Positions 18,328-27,048 of a stretch of DNA of 64,000 nt are shown one piece after another. The stretch is taken from the NCBI RefSeq assembly GCF_030380815.1, contig NZ_JAUDUY010000003.1:516431-580430 (forward strand), given 5' to 3'. Below the pieces are notes generated by a model. The model ran no database searches. It had not been told where the DNA came from and was given only the letters and a program-made list of their open reading frames with translations. Within the stretch, counting starts at the first letter, position 1; each line of letters begins with the position of its first letter. Both the position numbers and the translations under genes were made by a program. This DNA comes from Robiginitalea aurantiaca. GTDB taxonomy: Bacteria; Bacteroidota; Bacteroidia; Flavobacteriales; Flavobacteriaceae.

Positions 18328-18441
18328 CTAGTAAAGCCGTCCTGGCTCTGCCAGGTTGCGGCTTTTTCTGGTCCAATCCCCGAACAAGTTCGGTCATGTC
18401 CCATAAAAAAAGCCGCTAACTGTGGTTAACGGCTTTACTAG
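18328..18441. repeat. 12-base terminal inverted repeats flanking hairpins beside tRNA-Met
   Basis: CTAGTAAAGCCG at 18328-18339 is exactly complementary to CGGCTTTACTAG at 18430-18441, which abuts the tRNA 3' end. Between them are a two-helix hairpin (AAAGCCG, then CCTGG/CCAGG, then CGGCTTT; about 18333-18366), the palindrome CCGAACAAGTTCGG (about 18380-18393) and the tRNA terminator. This may be a duplicated and inverted tRNA tail or a small dispersed repeat element. I see no transposase and no coding potential. Confidence 0.6.
18405..18434 (-). terminator. terminator of tRNA-Met
   Basis: On the minus strand AGCCGTTAAC, loop CACA and GTTAGCGGCT (one G-T pair) are followed by a T tract at 18405-18410. 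It begins 8 bases past the tRNA 3' end. Confidence 0.8.
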
Positions 18442-18514
<73 letters not shown>

Positions 18515-18524
18515 ATGTGGACGG

Positions 18525-18555
18525 CAAATATACGACGGTTTATTGATTTATTCAA
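18525..18555 (-). promoter_or_regulatory. promoter of tRNA-fMet
   Basis: On the minus strand TTG at 18555-18553, a 20-base spacer and TATATTTG at 18532-18525 match the Bacteroidota consensus at ideal spacing. Transcription would start about 8 bases before the mature tRNA 5' end. Confidence 0.8.
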
Positions 18556-18634
18556 TACCCTTCCGGGATATAATTTTGGGAGAGGTCCAGGGATTTTATG
18601 AAAATCCCTACCTTCGATCTCATTAGCGTAGCCA

Positions 18635-20002
18635 ATGGAGGTCATCGACCAGTTTCTTTCCAATCTTATACCATATGCGGAGTGGGCGATGCTCATTATG
18701 GTTGTTGGTGGCGGCTTATTTCTGGCCGTATACTCCAGGTTCCGGCCTTATCGCTATTTCCGGCACGCCATTGGAATAACCGCAGGAAAATACGACGATC
18801 CGGATGACCCGGGTGAAGTTAGCCACCTGCAGGCCTTGTCTTCTGCAGTGGCAGCAACCGTTGGGCTTGGAAATATTTCGGGAGTGGCCATTGCCATTTA
18901 TATGGGAGGCCCCGGAGTTATCTTCTGGATCTGGATGACGGCAATAATAGGAATGTGCATCAAATTCTATTCCTGCAGCCTGGCCATTATGTACCGGCAT
19001 ACGGATGCTACAGGGAATCTGCAGGGTGGCCCAATGTATTACATCACACAGGGAATCGGGCCTCGGGCCAGACCCCTTGCCGTCTTTTTTAGTATTGCAG
19101 GCCTGGTCGGGTTTTTGGGCGTATTTACCGTAAACCAGTTTACCCAGACCTTTATGAATGTCGTGGACCCGGATACGACCCTGGCTGCCCTCGGGGAATT
19201 CAACTGGAAGCTGATCATAGGTATTGCCCTTTCCATCATCACGTCCTTTGTAATCTTCGGGGGGCTTCAAAAAATTGCCCGTGTCGCAACGGCCATTGTT
19301 CCCTTTATGGTACTGCTATACTTTGTGGCGGTTTTGATCATTATGGTCAATAATGCCGGGGAAATATTTCCGGCCCTGAAACTCATCGTTACCGAGGCTT
19401 TTAATTTTAAAACTGCTTTTACCGGAGGGTTCTGGGGACTTGTGATCCTAGGGGTAAGACGGGCTGTTTTTTCAAACGAGGCCGGCTTGGGAAGTGCACC
19501 CATGTACCACGGACAGTCCAAAACCAAAGAACCCATTCAGGAAGGGCTCGTATCCATGTTGGGGCCCTTTATCGATACCATCGTCGTCTGCACCCTTACC
19601 GCAATTGTAATCCTATTGAGCGGGGCGTATCTGGAGGCTGAAAGCAATGGGATCCTGATGACCCTGATCGCCTTTAAAAAGTCCCTTTTCGGATATGGAG
19701 ATGTGCTCCTGATGCTTGTGGTAAGTGCCTTTGCGCTCTCCACCTTGTTTACCTATTCCTATTACGGGGTGAAGTGTTTGTCCTTTCTCACAAACCCAAA
19801 AATTGGCAAATATTTTAATTACTACTACGTCGCTACCATTACCTTTGCAGCCGTGGCCTCTGTGGACCTTGTGATCAACCTGATCGATTTGGCTTACGCA
19901 CTGATGTGTATACCCAATATGCTGGCGGTCCTGTACCTTGCTCCAAGAGTAAACCGCGAGATGAAACGTTATTTTGCCCAATTAAAAGATGAGCGCACAT
20001 AA
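18635..20002 (+). CDS. alanine/glycine:cation symporter family protein (AGCS)
   Basis: A 455-residue membrane carrier that imports alanine or glycine with sodium. Family signatures are visible: AVAATVGLGNISGVAIAIY near residues 70-88, the GGPGVIFWIWMTA segment, GNLQGGPMYYI, and SNEAGLGSAPM near residue 285. About 10-11 membrane spans are predicted. It overlaps the start of era by 14 bases, so the two are translated from one message. A TACCTTCG box at 18609-18616, close to the -7 consensus, lies at the right distance from the ATG, but I see no matching -33 element. Confidence 0.92.
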   Translation: MEVIDQFLSNLIPYAEWAMLIMVVGGGLFLAVYSRFRPYRYFRHAIGITAGKYDDPDDPGEVSHLQALSSAVAATVGLGNISGVAIAIYMGGPGVIFWIWMTAIIGMCIKFYSCSLAIMYRHTDATGNLQGGPMYYITQGIGPRARPLAVFFSIAGLVGFLGVFTVNQFTQTFMNVVDPDTTLAALGEFNWKLIIGIALSIITSFVIFGGLQKIARVATAIVPFMVLLYFVAVLIIMVNNAGEIFPALKLIVTEAFNFKTAFTGGFWGLVILGVRRAVFSNEAGLGSAPMYHGQSKTKEPIQEGLVSMLGPFIDTIVVCTLTAIVILLSGAYLEAESNGILMTLIAFKKSLFGYGDVLLMLVVSAFALSTLFTYSYYGVKCLSFLTNPKIGKYFNYYYVATITFAAVASVDLVINLIDLAYALMCIPNMLAVLYLAPRVNREMKRYFAQLKDERT

Positions 20003-20876
20003 ATCTGGTTTTGTAAATATTATCGGCAACCCGAATGTGGGGAAGTCTACCCTTATGAACGCCCTGGTAGGGGAGCGACTTTCTATTATCACCTCCAAGG
20101 CGCAGACTACCCGTCATCGGATCCTGGGTATTGTCAACGGGGAAGATTTTCAAATGGTTATTTCAGATACTCCAGGAATAATCAAACCCGCCTATGCACT
20201 TCAGGAATCCATGATGGATTTTGTGCGGACAGCCCTTGATGATGCCGATGTTTTGCTCTATATGGTGGAAATAGGCGAGAAGGGTTTGAAGGAAGAGCGC
20301 TTTCTGGAGAAGATACGGCATAGCAAGGCCCCGGTGCTTTTACTCATTAATAAGATTGACACTACAGACCAGCAACAATTGGAAACGCAGGTGGCCTACT
20401 GGAAGGATTTGTTGCCCAAAGCGGAAATCTTTCCAATCTCGGCCCTTGAACGTTTTAACATCCAACCGGTTTTTGACCGGATTCTGGAATTACTGCCGGA
20501 AGGCCCCGCTTTTTTTGATAAAGATCAACTGACCGATAGACCTGAACGGTTTTTTGTAAGCGAGGTTATACGTGAAAAGATCCTGAAACACTACAAAAAG
20601 GAGATTCCTTATTCTGTGGAAATCGAAGTGGAACGTTTTGAAGAGTCCGAAGAACTGATCCGTATCGGTGCCGTGATCATGGTCGAACGCGATTCGCAGA
20701 AGGGGATTATTATTGGGCATAAAGGCAGTGCGCTTAAACGCGTCGGCTCTGAAGCCCGGAAGGATCTCGAGGTCTTTTTTGATAAAAAAGTGTTTCTCGA
20801 ACTATTTGTCAAGGTGAATAAAAACTGGCGTAGCGATACCCGGCAATTGAGGCGTTTCGGGTATAACTCCAAATAA
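19989..20876 (+). CDS. era: GTPase Era
   Basis: A 295-residue essential GTPase that binds the 3' end of 16S rRNA and aids maturation of the 30S subunit. The G domain shows GNPNVGKS (P loop), the TSKAQTTRHR switch with the Era-specific Thr pair, DTPG and NKID. The C-terminal KH domain follows with GIIIGHKGSALKRVG. Length and motif order are canonical. It starts inside the 3' end of the symporter gene, a translational coupling that places housekeeping era under the transporter promoter. Confidence 0.97.
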   Translation: MSAHKSGFVNIIGNPNVGKSTLMNALVGERLSIITSKAQTTRHRILGIVNGEDFQMVISDTPGIIKPAYALQESMMDFVRTALDDADVLLYMVEIGEKGLKEERFLEKIRHSKAPVLLLINKIDTTDQQQLETQVAYWKDLLPKAEIFPISALERFNIQPVFDRILELLPEGPAFFDKDQLTDRPERFFVSEVIREKILKHYKKEIPYSVEIEVERFEESEELIRIGAVIMVERDSQKGIIIGHKGSALKRVGSEARKDLEVFFDKKVFLELFVKVNKNWRSDTRQLRRFGYNSK

Positions 20877-21383
20877 TTACGCTTTCAACGCATTTTGATA
20901 AAACCGGTAAAGCTGGTGCATCTGTGGTTTCCCTTTAGCACGACCCGCACGGCCGAAGGCGTAGAAGGCAAACCAGATTACAAGCATGGCCGCCATTCCC
21001 CCGATTAATACCCCATAGGGTCTGCCAAGCGATGCGCTGGTGTACGCCCAGATCCCCAGGATGATAAAGAGGGTCGCAACTCCAAAATGCAGAAACATAA
21101 AGAAGGTCCATAAGGTTGGGTTTGGCCCGTAGAGTCCATAAACCTTACACCCGCCCTGTTCCTCATCCAGGACTTCCAGCTGTAATTGAGGCGACCAGAA
21201 ATGCCGCTCTGAATCATTAAACCTGATAAATACATGGTCGTCCATCCGTTTGACCAGGATGGGGTTTTCGGCTGATTTCTCCAGGCGCATCAGTACAACG
21301 GACGCCACCTCGTCCAGCGAATCCTGAAACCTGGGCCGCAATACGATTTCATTTGGAAGGTCAATGAGTGAGTGCTTTTCCAT
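20877..21383 (-). CDS. hypothetical membrane protein
   Basis: 168 residues. The N-terminal 90 are soluble and beta-rich (VLVKRMDDHVFIRF-like strands, then FWSPQLQLEV). They are followed by two hydrophobic segments near residues 94-112 and 123-142 and a short basic tail. I do not recognise the family. Its stop directly abuts the era stop on the other strand, with no space for a terminator of either gene. Confidence 0.6.
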   Translation of the reverse strand: MEKHSLIDLPNEIVLRPRFQDSLDEVASVVLMRLEKSAENPILVKRMDDHVFIRFNDSERHFWSPQLQLEVLDEEQGGCKVYGLYGPNPTLWTFFMFLHFGVATLFIILGIWAYTSASLGRPYGVLIGGMAAMLVIWFAFYAFGRAGRAKGKPQMHQLYRFYQNALKA

Positions 21384-21469
21384 ACGAGGTTTCAGGGCTT
21401 CATCCGTGCTAAAGATGCTCTTTTGTTACAGAATTTGACAAACCGATCACAGAGATCAATAGAATTTTC

Positions 21470-21477
21470 TATATTTG
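21470..21477 (+). promoter_or_regulatory. candidate -7 element upstream of the NeuD-like gene
   Basis: TATATTTG matches the Bacteroidota -7 element and would give a leader of about 43 bases. No TTG at the expected -33 spacing is visible, so support is partial. Confidence 0.4.
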
Positions 21478-21522
21478 GAATATCGATGAACGGTATCATT
21501 TTATCGATGAAATGCACACTTA

Positions 21523-22236
21523 ATGAAAAACATTCTCGTTTTTGGCGCTTCCGGACATGGCAGTGTGGTTCTTGATATCCTTGAAAAAAGCAAGGAATTC
21601 AGACCTGTAGGGTTTGTGGATTCCTATATTAAGAAAGGTACTAAAAAATACGGATATGAAGTTTTGGGAAGCGAATTTGACCTACTTCATCTTATAGAGC
21701 GCCATAGAATTTTCGGCGGCGTGGTAGCGATAGGTGATAACTGGACTCGTCGGAGACTCGTCCAATTAATTCAAAGGATGGTACCTGGTTTTATTTTTAT
21801 AAACGCGGTTCATCCATCTGCCATCCTCGGCAGGAATGTGTTTTTGGGCCATGGTAACGTCATAATGCCCAGGGTAGTGATCAATGCAAATTCATCCATT
21901 GGTGACCACTGTATCCTAAATACGGGGGCCACCTTGGATCATGATGGAATTATGGATGAATTCTCCAGTCTTGCACCGGGGGTATCCTGTGGTGGAAATT
22001 TCTACCTGGGACAATGTTCAGCAGTTTGCCTTGGGGCGAACGTAATTGAAAGTATTCATATAGGTTCTCAAAGTGTAGTTGGAGCTGGATCGCTGGTTAT
22101 CGATGATATCCCTGATCGGGTTGTGGTTTTTGGAAGTCCGGCCCGTATTATTCGAAGTCGTATGGAAGGAGAACCTTACCTGGGAGGTGGCAAAGATGAA
22201 AGTGCCTTCCAATCACGTCTGAACTTTACTGCTTAA
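21523..22236 (+). CDS. NeuD/PglD-type sugar O-acyltransferase
   Basis: 237 residues. The N-terminal Rossmann-like part begins MKNILVFGASGHGSVV. The C-terminal left-handed beta helix is built of hexapeptide repeats (ILGRNVFLGHGNVIM, SIGDHCILNTGATLDHD, HIGSQSVVGAGSLV) and ends FGSPARIIRS. This is the architecture of NeuD/PglD/VioB acyltransferases that acetylate sugar amines or hydroxyls for surface glycans. No other glycan biosynthesis gene lies beside it, so its pathway is not shown here. The catalytic His is probably in the NTGATLDHD element. Confidence 0.88.
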   Translation: MKNILVFGASGHGSVVLDILEKSKEFRPVGFVDSYIKKGTKKYGYEVLGSEFDLLHLIERHRIFGGVVAIGDNWTRRRLVQLIQRMVPGFIFINAVHPSAILGRNVFLGHGNVIMPRVVINANSSIGDHCILNTGATLDHDGIMDEFSSLAPGVSCGGNFYLGQCSAVCLGANVIESIHIGSQSVVGAGSLVIDDIPDRVVVFGSPARIIRSRMEGEPYLGGGKDESAFQSRLNFTA

Positions 22237-22284
22237 AGTCTTTCTCCGACACCGAAGTACCCCTTAATATCTGCAGGTAAACAC

Positions 22285-22292
22285 TACCTTTG
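22285..22292 (+). promoter_or_regulatory. -7 element of der
   Basis: TACCTTTG matches the -7 consensus and predicts a transcript start near 22295 with a leader of about 14 bases before the ATG at 22309. No clear TTG is present at -33. Confidence 0.5.
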
Positions 22293-22308
22293 TGGCCAAA
22301 TCTAGAAT

Positions 22309-23610
22309 ATGTCTGGAATCGTAGCTATCGTGGGAAGGCCCAATGTCGGCAAATCCACCCTCTTTAATCGGATGATACAGAGGCGGGAGGCCATTGTGGA
22401 TTCTGTGAGCGGGGTCACCCGTGACCGACATTACGGCAAAAGTGACTGGAACGGCAAGGAATTTTCCCTTATCGATACGGGGGGGTATGTTGTGGGCAGC
22501 GAAGATGTTTTTGAAAAGGAAATCGACCGTCAGGTAGAACTGGCCATAGCCGAAGCGGATGCCATTTTTTTTATGGTAGATGCGGAGACGGGCATTACCG
22601 GGATGGATGAGGATGTTGCCCGCCTGCTTCGCAAGGTAGAAAAACCGGTATTTCTGGTCGTCAACAAAGTGGACAATGCGAAACGGCGGGAAGACGCTGT
22701 CGAGTTTTACAATCTGGGCCTTGGGGAAATCTATCCGATCTCCAGTATAAACGGCAGTGGCACGGGAGAACTCCTCGATGCCCTGGCCCTTGTTTTGCCG
22801 GATGCTGCGCTCCCTGAGGACGATCTCCCCCGCTTTGCGGTTGTGGGTCGGCCCAATGCAGGTAAATCTTCTTTTATAAATGCCCTCTTAGGGGAGGAAA
22901 GGTATATTGTCACCGATGTCGCCGGAACTACCCGGGACAGTATTGACACTACCTATAACCGATTCGGGTTTGATTTTAAGCTCGTGGATACAGCAGGAAT
23001 TCGTCGAAAGGCCAAGGTGAAGGAGGATTTGGAGTTCTACTCGGTCATGCGCTCGGTCAGAACTATTGAGCATTCGGATGTCTGTCTTCTGCTGCTCGAT
23101 GCAACCCGGGGTTTCGACGGACAGGTACAGAACATATTCTGGCTGGCCCAACGGAACAATAAAGGAATTGTCATTCTGGTCAACAAATGGGATCTGGTAG
23201 AGAAGGATACGGATTCTGTAAAGGAGTTTACAAGACACATCAAAGAGGTCATTTCACCTTTTACGGATGTACCCATCGTATTTATTTCTGTGAAGAATAA
23301 GCAGCGGGTCCTCAAGGCGCTGGAAACGGCCGTGGAGGTTTACCACAATCGAGCCCGGCGTGTTCCGACCAGCAAACTGAACGACATTATGCTGCCGATC
23401 ATAGAAAGGAGGCCGCCTCCTTCCTTAAAAGGCAAATACGTCAAGATCAAGTTCTGTACGCAGTTGCCAACAAACTACCCTCAGTTTGCATTTTTCTGTA
23501 ACCTGCCTCAGTACGTAAAGGATCCCTATAAGCGTTTTTTGGAGAATCAAATCCGGGAGCACTTTGATTTTACAGGTGTCCCCATAAGTATATTTATGCG
23601 TAAGAAATAA
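22309..23610 (+). CDS. der: ribosome biogenesis GTPase Der (EngA)
   Basis: A 433-residue GTPase with two tandem G domains, required for 50S ribosomal subunit assembly. The first G domain has GRPNVGKS (residues 8-15), DTGG and NKVD; the second has GRPNAGKS near 184, DTAGI and NKWD. The C-terminal KH-like domain holds [23 protein letters not shown] residues and the closing [11 protein letters not shown]. All motifs are intact. It is separated from the convergent TPM gene by 160 bases with no gene. Confidence 0.97.
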   Translation: MSGIVAIVGRPNVGKSTLFNRMIQRREAIVDSVSGVTRDRHYGKSDWNGKEFSLIDTGGYVVGSEDVFEKEIDRQVELAIAEADAIFFMVDAETGITGMDEDVARLLRKVEKPVFLVVNKVDNAKRREDAVEFYNLGLGEIYPISSINGSGTGELLDALALVLPDAALPEDDLPRFAVVGRPNAGKSSFINALLGEERYIVTDVAGTTRDSIDTTYNRFGFDFKLVDTAGIRRKAKVKEDLEFYSVMRSVRTIEHSDVCLLLLDATRGFDGQVQNIFWLAQRNNKGIVILVNKWDLVEKDTDSVKEFTRHIKEVISPFTDVPIVFISVKNKQRVLKALETAVEVYHNRARRVPTSKLNDIMLPIIERRPPPSLKGKYVKIKFCTQLPTNYPQFAFFCNLPQYVKDPYKRFLENQIREHFDFTGVPISIFMRKK

Positions 23611-23770
23611 AGGCAGGACCGCTCTGGAATTTTGGGAACATGCGGACTGTCCCTGCGGTTGATGTAATATTCATGCAGACTCCTGGTATCAGGTTAATAA
23701 ACCTTTTTTTAAAATCCCGGGACCTTTACATAAAGTGAAGGGTTTTCTGCCTGACCTTTCAATGAAGGTG

Positions 23771-24574
23771 TTACCATCCTCCTGAGGCACCGCCACCGCC
23801 AAAACCGCCACCGCCAAAGCCACCGCCAAAGCCGCCTCCACCAAAGCCACCACCGCTGCCAAAGCCACCGCCGGAGCCACCGGAACGTCCCATATTGCTG
23901 AGGATGATCATGTCCCAAATATCGAGACCCCGTCCTTTGCGACCGCGGTTTCCTCCGCCTCCCCTTTTATTACGGGAAGCGAGGATGATAATGATGATGA
24001 TAAAAATGATAAAAGGAAGCATAGCTCCGAATGGGAATCCCTGATCGGAATTCACTTTCGGGGGAGTGGTAAACTGTCCGGTGAGTACCTGAAAAATAGC
24101 GTCAGCGCCCTTATCGAGGCCGGCGTAATAATCACCACCTCGGAATTCGGGGATAATAATCGTTTCGATAATACGCTTCGAAAGGGCATCGGTCAGGAAT
24201 TCCTCGACCCCATAGCCTGTATTAATCGCAATCCTTCGGTCATCACGTGCCAGGAGGATCAGGATTCCATTATCTTCTTTTTCCTGTCCGATTCCCCAGG
24301 CCTCTCCCCATTGGGCACCCAGATATTGTATGTTTTCGCCCTCAGTAGAACTGATAATGGCCATGACAATCTGTGTAGAGGTGCTGTCCGAATACCGGAT
24401 AAGCTTCTGCTCCAGGCTCGATTTCTGCCCTGCGTCCAGCAAACCAATATAATCGTATACACTGGTCTGTTGTGTGAGCGGCGGTTTTGGCGGGATTTCA
24501 TATTGGGCACTGGCCGGTAAAACCAGCAGCAAAAAAATAATAATTGGTGCGGCTTTAGCCTTTAGAAATCTCAT
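23771..24574 (-). CDS. TPM domain protein with Gly-rich tail (YgcG-like)
   Basis: 267 residues. A signal peptide (ending LVLPASAQ) precedes a TPM (TLP18.3/Psb32/MOLO-1) domain of about 150 residues with VYDYIGLLDAGQ, STSTQIVMAIIS and RIAINTGYGVEEFLTD. A membrane span follows (FIIFIIIIIILAS, about 190-202), then a basic linker and a low-complexity tail of GGGFGGG-type repeats. The DNA of the tail (23771-23885) is a tandem array of CCACCGCCAAAGC-like units and so is prone to slippage. It is the last gene of the peptidase-MerR-LemA-TPM operon; the TPM pair and LemA are usually found together. Confidence 0.88.
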   Translation of the reverse strand: MRFLKAKAAPIIIFLLLVLPASAQYEIPPKPPLTQQTSVYDYIGLLDAGQKSSLEQKLIRYSDSTSTQIVMAIISSTEGENIQYLGAQWGEAWGIGQEKEDNGILILLARDDRRIAINTGYGVEEFLTDALSKRIIETIIIPEFRGGDYYAGLDKGADAIFQVLTGQFTTPPKVNSDQGFPFGAMLPFIIFIIIIIILASRNKRGGGGNRGRKGRGLDIWDMIILSNMGRSGGSGGGFGSGGGFGGGGFGGGFGGGGFGGGGASGGW

Positions 24575-24992
24575 TGGTCAATTCATTTGTATCCTCTGGA
24601 TTCCAAGGAAAATGCGCATGTAATTCCTTCCCGGCATTGAGGATGCCGGCAATAATTCCTTCTTTGAAGGCCCCTTTTTTAAAATGCAACTGAATCTGAT
24701 CGCGTGTACTATCCCAGAAATTTTCGGGTACCACTGCACATATACCACGATCTCCGCAAATCGCAAACTGGTGGTCGTGGACGGCGATATAGAGCAATAC
24801 CCCATTCAGATTCCGTGTATTGTCCATTTTGAGTTCATGGAATAACACCTTGGCCCGTTCCATGGGGTCGGTACCGGTGCCATTCTCGATATGAACCCTG
24901 ATTTCCCCTGAAGTATCCTGCTCCGCTTCGCGGATTGCCTGGATGATCTCCTGCTCTTCCGAAGCACTGAGGAACCGTTCTACTTCGCTCAT
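24555..24992 (-). CDS. TPM domain-containing protein, cytoplasmic type
   Basis: 145 residues with a second TPM domain but no signal peptide. Features are EIIQAIREAEQDTSGEIRVH-like residues at the start, NLNGVLLYIAVHDHQFAICGD and HFKKGAFKEGI near the end. Its stop overlaps the start of the exported TPM protein by 20 bases and its start is 10 bases after the lemA stop, so the three are cotranscribed. The family's biochemical role is unsettled; membrane-associated phosphatase and chaperone roles have been proposed. Confidence 0.85.
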   Translation of the reverse strand: MSEVERFLSASEEQEIIQAIREAEQDTSGEIRVHIENGTGTDPMERAKVLFHELKMDNTRNLNGVLLYIAVHDHQFAICGDRGICAVVPENFWDSTRDQIQLHFKKGAFKEGIIAGILNAGKELHAHFPWNPEDTNELTNEISKG

Positions 24993-25002
24993 GGGGAAAC
25001 TG

Positions 25003-25605
25003 CTAATTGTTGAAATCGAATTCTACATCAGGGGCATTTTCAGATCCGGGATCTGATTGATAACGAGACATCTCCTCAAATCCAAACCAGCCGGCTAGAA
25101 TTTTATTCGGGAATTTCGTGGTGTGTATGTCATAAACATTGACCGCCTCATTGTACCTGGATCGGGCTACATTAATCCGGTTCTCAGTAGACTCCAACTG
25201 GGACTGTAGTTCCAGAAAATTCTGATTGGCCTTAAGGTCGGGATAGCGCTCCACAGTGACAAGCAGTCGCGAGAGGGCAGAAGAAAGACCTCCCTGTGCC
25301 TGCTGAAAGGCAGCCAGATTCTCAGCTGTCAGATTCTCGGGATTGATGGTTGTTGAAGTTGCTTTGGCCCGCGCTTCAATGACATCCGTAAGGGTTCCCC
25401 TTTCGAAGTCAGCAGCGCCCTGAACGGTCTTGACGAGGTTCCCGATAAGGTCGTTACGCCTCTGGTATGCCGTTTCCACATTTGACCATGCCGTTTTCGC
25501 ATTTGCTTCATATTCCACGGCCGTATTATTGAAACCTACCGCCCATTGGTAAAAGCCGATTCCTACTACCAGTATGACTATCAGCGGAATTAACCATTTT
25601 TTCAT
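25003..25605 (-). CDS. LemA family protein
   Basis: A 200-residue membrane-anchored helical protein. One N-terminal span (WLIPLIVILVVGIGFYQW) is followed by the LemA helices: WSNVETAYQRRNDLIGNLV, GGLSSALSRLLVTVERYPDLKAN and ARSRYNEAVNVYD. I chose the ATG at 25605 because it begins with the typical MKKW-plus-span start; an upstream ATG at 25683 would add 26 polar residues. LemA proteins have no proven biochemical role. The order LemA-TPM-TPM is conserved in Bacteroidota and suggests a shared envelope function. Confidence 0.9.
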   Translation of the reverse strand: MKKWLIPLIVILVVGIGFYQWAVGFNNTAVEYEANAKTAWSNVETAYQRRNDLIGNLVKTVQGAADFERGTLTDVIEARAKATSTTINPENLTAENLAAFQQAQGGLSSALSRLLVTVERYPDLKANQNFLELQSQLESTENRINVARSRYNEAVNVYDIHTTKFPNKILAGWFGFEEMSRYQSDPGSENAPDVEFDFNN

Positions 25606-25640
25606 AATGTTCTGAATTAAAAAGTGTGTTGCTAAATCGT

Positions 25641-25970
25641 TTAAAGTTGTTCCTTGATTTTTATCAGTTCCGCTTTTACCCACTCCAGTTTTCGAATAAT
25701 ATCGTAGGTATCCATGCTTTTCTGACGATTCTCCTTTAGGTGGAGCTTTGCACCCTCCAGGGTGAAACCACGCTCTTTGACCAGATGATAGATCAATTCG
25801 AGATTTTGAATGTCCCTCGGAGTGAATTTGCGATTCCCCTTTGCGTTTTTCTTTGGTTGAAGGACATCGAATTCCTTCTCCCAGAAGCGGATCAGGGAAG
25901 TGTTCACATCAAAGGCCCTGGCTACCTCGCCAATGCCGTAATATCGCTTTTCCGGTAGGTCTACTTGCAT
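25641..25970 (-). CDS. MerR family transcriptional regulator
   Basis: A 109-residue small MerR-type protein. The winged helix-turn-helix is clear: YYGIGEVARAFDVNTSLIRFWEKEFD, then the wing with KGNRKFTPRDIQNLELIYHLV. The C-terminus is a short dimerisation helix without metal-binding cysteines, so it is not a metal sensor. Its ATG overlaps the stop of the upstream M23 peptidase gene in a TAATG junction. The role is probably regulation of an envelope or growth function; the effector is unknown. Confidence 0.9.
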   Translation of the reverse strand: MQVDLPEKRYYGIGEVARAFDVNTSLIRFWEKEFDVLQPKKNAKGNRKFTPRDIQNLELIYHLVKERGFTLEGAKLHLKENRQKSMDTYDIIRKLEWVKAELIKIKEQL

Positions 25971-26947
25971 TAATCCAAGGATTGGTTTTCCTGACTGGCA
26001 TACTTGAGCATATTCTCAAATTCTTCGGCCGTTAAACTGCCGTAGTAAAAGTTAATCGGATTGATGCGTTCACCGTCTTTCCAAACCTCATAGTGGAGGT
26101 GTGGGGCTTCTGAACGCCCAGTGCTTCCGACAAATCCGATGAGGTCTCCGCGCCGGACCTCCTGTCCTCTTTTTACATTATACCGGCTCAGGTGTGCGTA
26201 AATGGTCATGTACCCATATCCGTGCTCAATCCGTATGTGCTTTCCGTAGCCCGAGGCCCGGTTGTCCGCCCGTGTGATTTTCCCATCTCCGGTAGCATAA
26301 ATAGGGGTACCCCTTGGGGCGGTGAAATCCATACCCCAGTGCATCTTGCGCGCCTTGGTAAAAGGGTCAGAACGCCAGCCAAAGCCTGAAGCCATCCGGG
26401 TCAGTTCGGCATTGTTTACGGGCTGGATGGCGGGGATGGATGCCAATAATTTTTCCTTTTCCGCAGCAAGTTTTGTGATTTCGTCCAGCGATCGCGACTG
26501 AATAACCATTTGTTTCTGGATGATCTCCATTCGCTTTGTGGTTTCGATAATCATATCCGAATTATTGAAACCCTCCAGGGATTTGTACCGGTTTACCCCA
26601 CCGAATCCAGCTCTTCGCTGCTCTTCGGGAATTGGATTTGCTTCAAAATAAATGCGATAAATATTGTTGTCCCGCTCTTCAATATTGGCAAGGACCTCAT
26701 CCATTTGCTGCATTTTGCGATCTAAAATCTCAAATTGCAGTTCATAGTTTTTTACCTCACGCTGAAGGGAAAGCTCTTTTGGGGTATTTAGGATATTTAC
26801 ATTGAGCAATAGGAGTAAGCCAAGGAATCCGGAAAGTATCGAGCCCGCTGAGAACAGGAGAATGTTCCGGATTTTTTTCGACTTTTTAGGTTCGATTTTC
26901 CGGTAGGACAAAGTGTCCGGATCGTAATAGTACTTCACCTTAGTCAT
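25970..26947 (-). CDS. M23 family metallopeptidase (LytM domain)
   Basis: A 325-residue peptidoglycan endopeptidase or divisome-type LytM protein. A cytoplasmic basic N-terminus and one membrane span (about 27-49) are followed by a coiled coil (about 58-180) and the LytM domain. Zinc ligands are visible in HWGMDF and HLHYE, with the family stretch GNGYGYMTIYAHLS-like near residue 245. Both metal-binding motifs are intact, so it is likely active rather than an EnvC-like pseudo-enzyme. It is first in the operon with MerR, LemA and the TPM genes, and divergent from alaS; a TATATTTG box on this strand lies at 26999-26992. Confidence 0.92.
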   Translation of the reverse strand: MTKVKYYYDPDTLSYRKIEPKKSKKIRNILLFSAGSILSGFLGLLLLLNVNILNTPKELSLQREVKNYELQFEILDRKMQQMDEVLANIEERDNNIYRIYFEANPIPEEQRRAGFGGVNRYKSLEGFNNSDMIIETTKRMEIIQKQMVIQSRSLDEITKLAAEKEKLLASIPAIQPVNNAELTRMASGFGWRSDPFTKARKMHWGMDFTAPRGTPIYATGDGKITRADNRASGYGKHIRIEHGYGYMTIYAHLSRYNVKRGQEVRRGDLIGFVGSTGRSEAPHLHYEVWKDGERINPINFYYGSLTAEEFENMLKYASQENQSLD

Positions 26948-27048
26948 ATAGGTAATTTATCCTATTTTTGTGCGGTTCCATCCGCTTTAGACAAATATAG
27001 AAATTGTTTGGCACAAAATCTGAACTTTAAATAAAGCCTGTATCCCAA

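Noticed and set aside
18187..18429. An 80-codon plus-strand open frame (starting MVFTFPLKF) beside tRNA-Met
   Set aside because: The frame runs through hairpins and the tRNA terminator and shows no domain or signal. I treat the region as structured non-coding DNA.
23771..26947. M23-MerR-LemA-TPM-TPM cluster as a novel system
   Set aside because: LemA with TPM genes is a known conserved arrangement in Bacteroidota.
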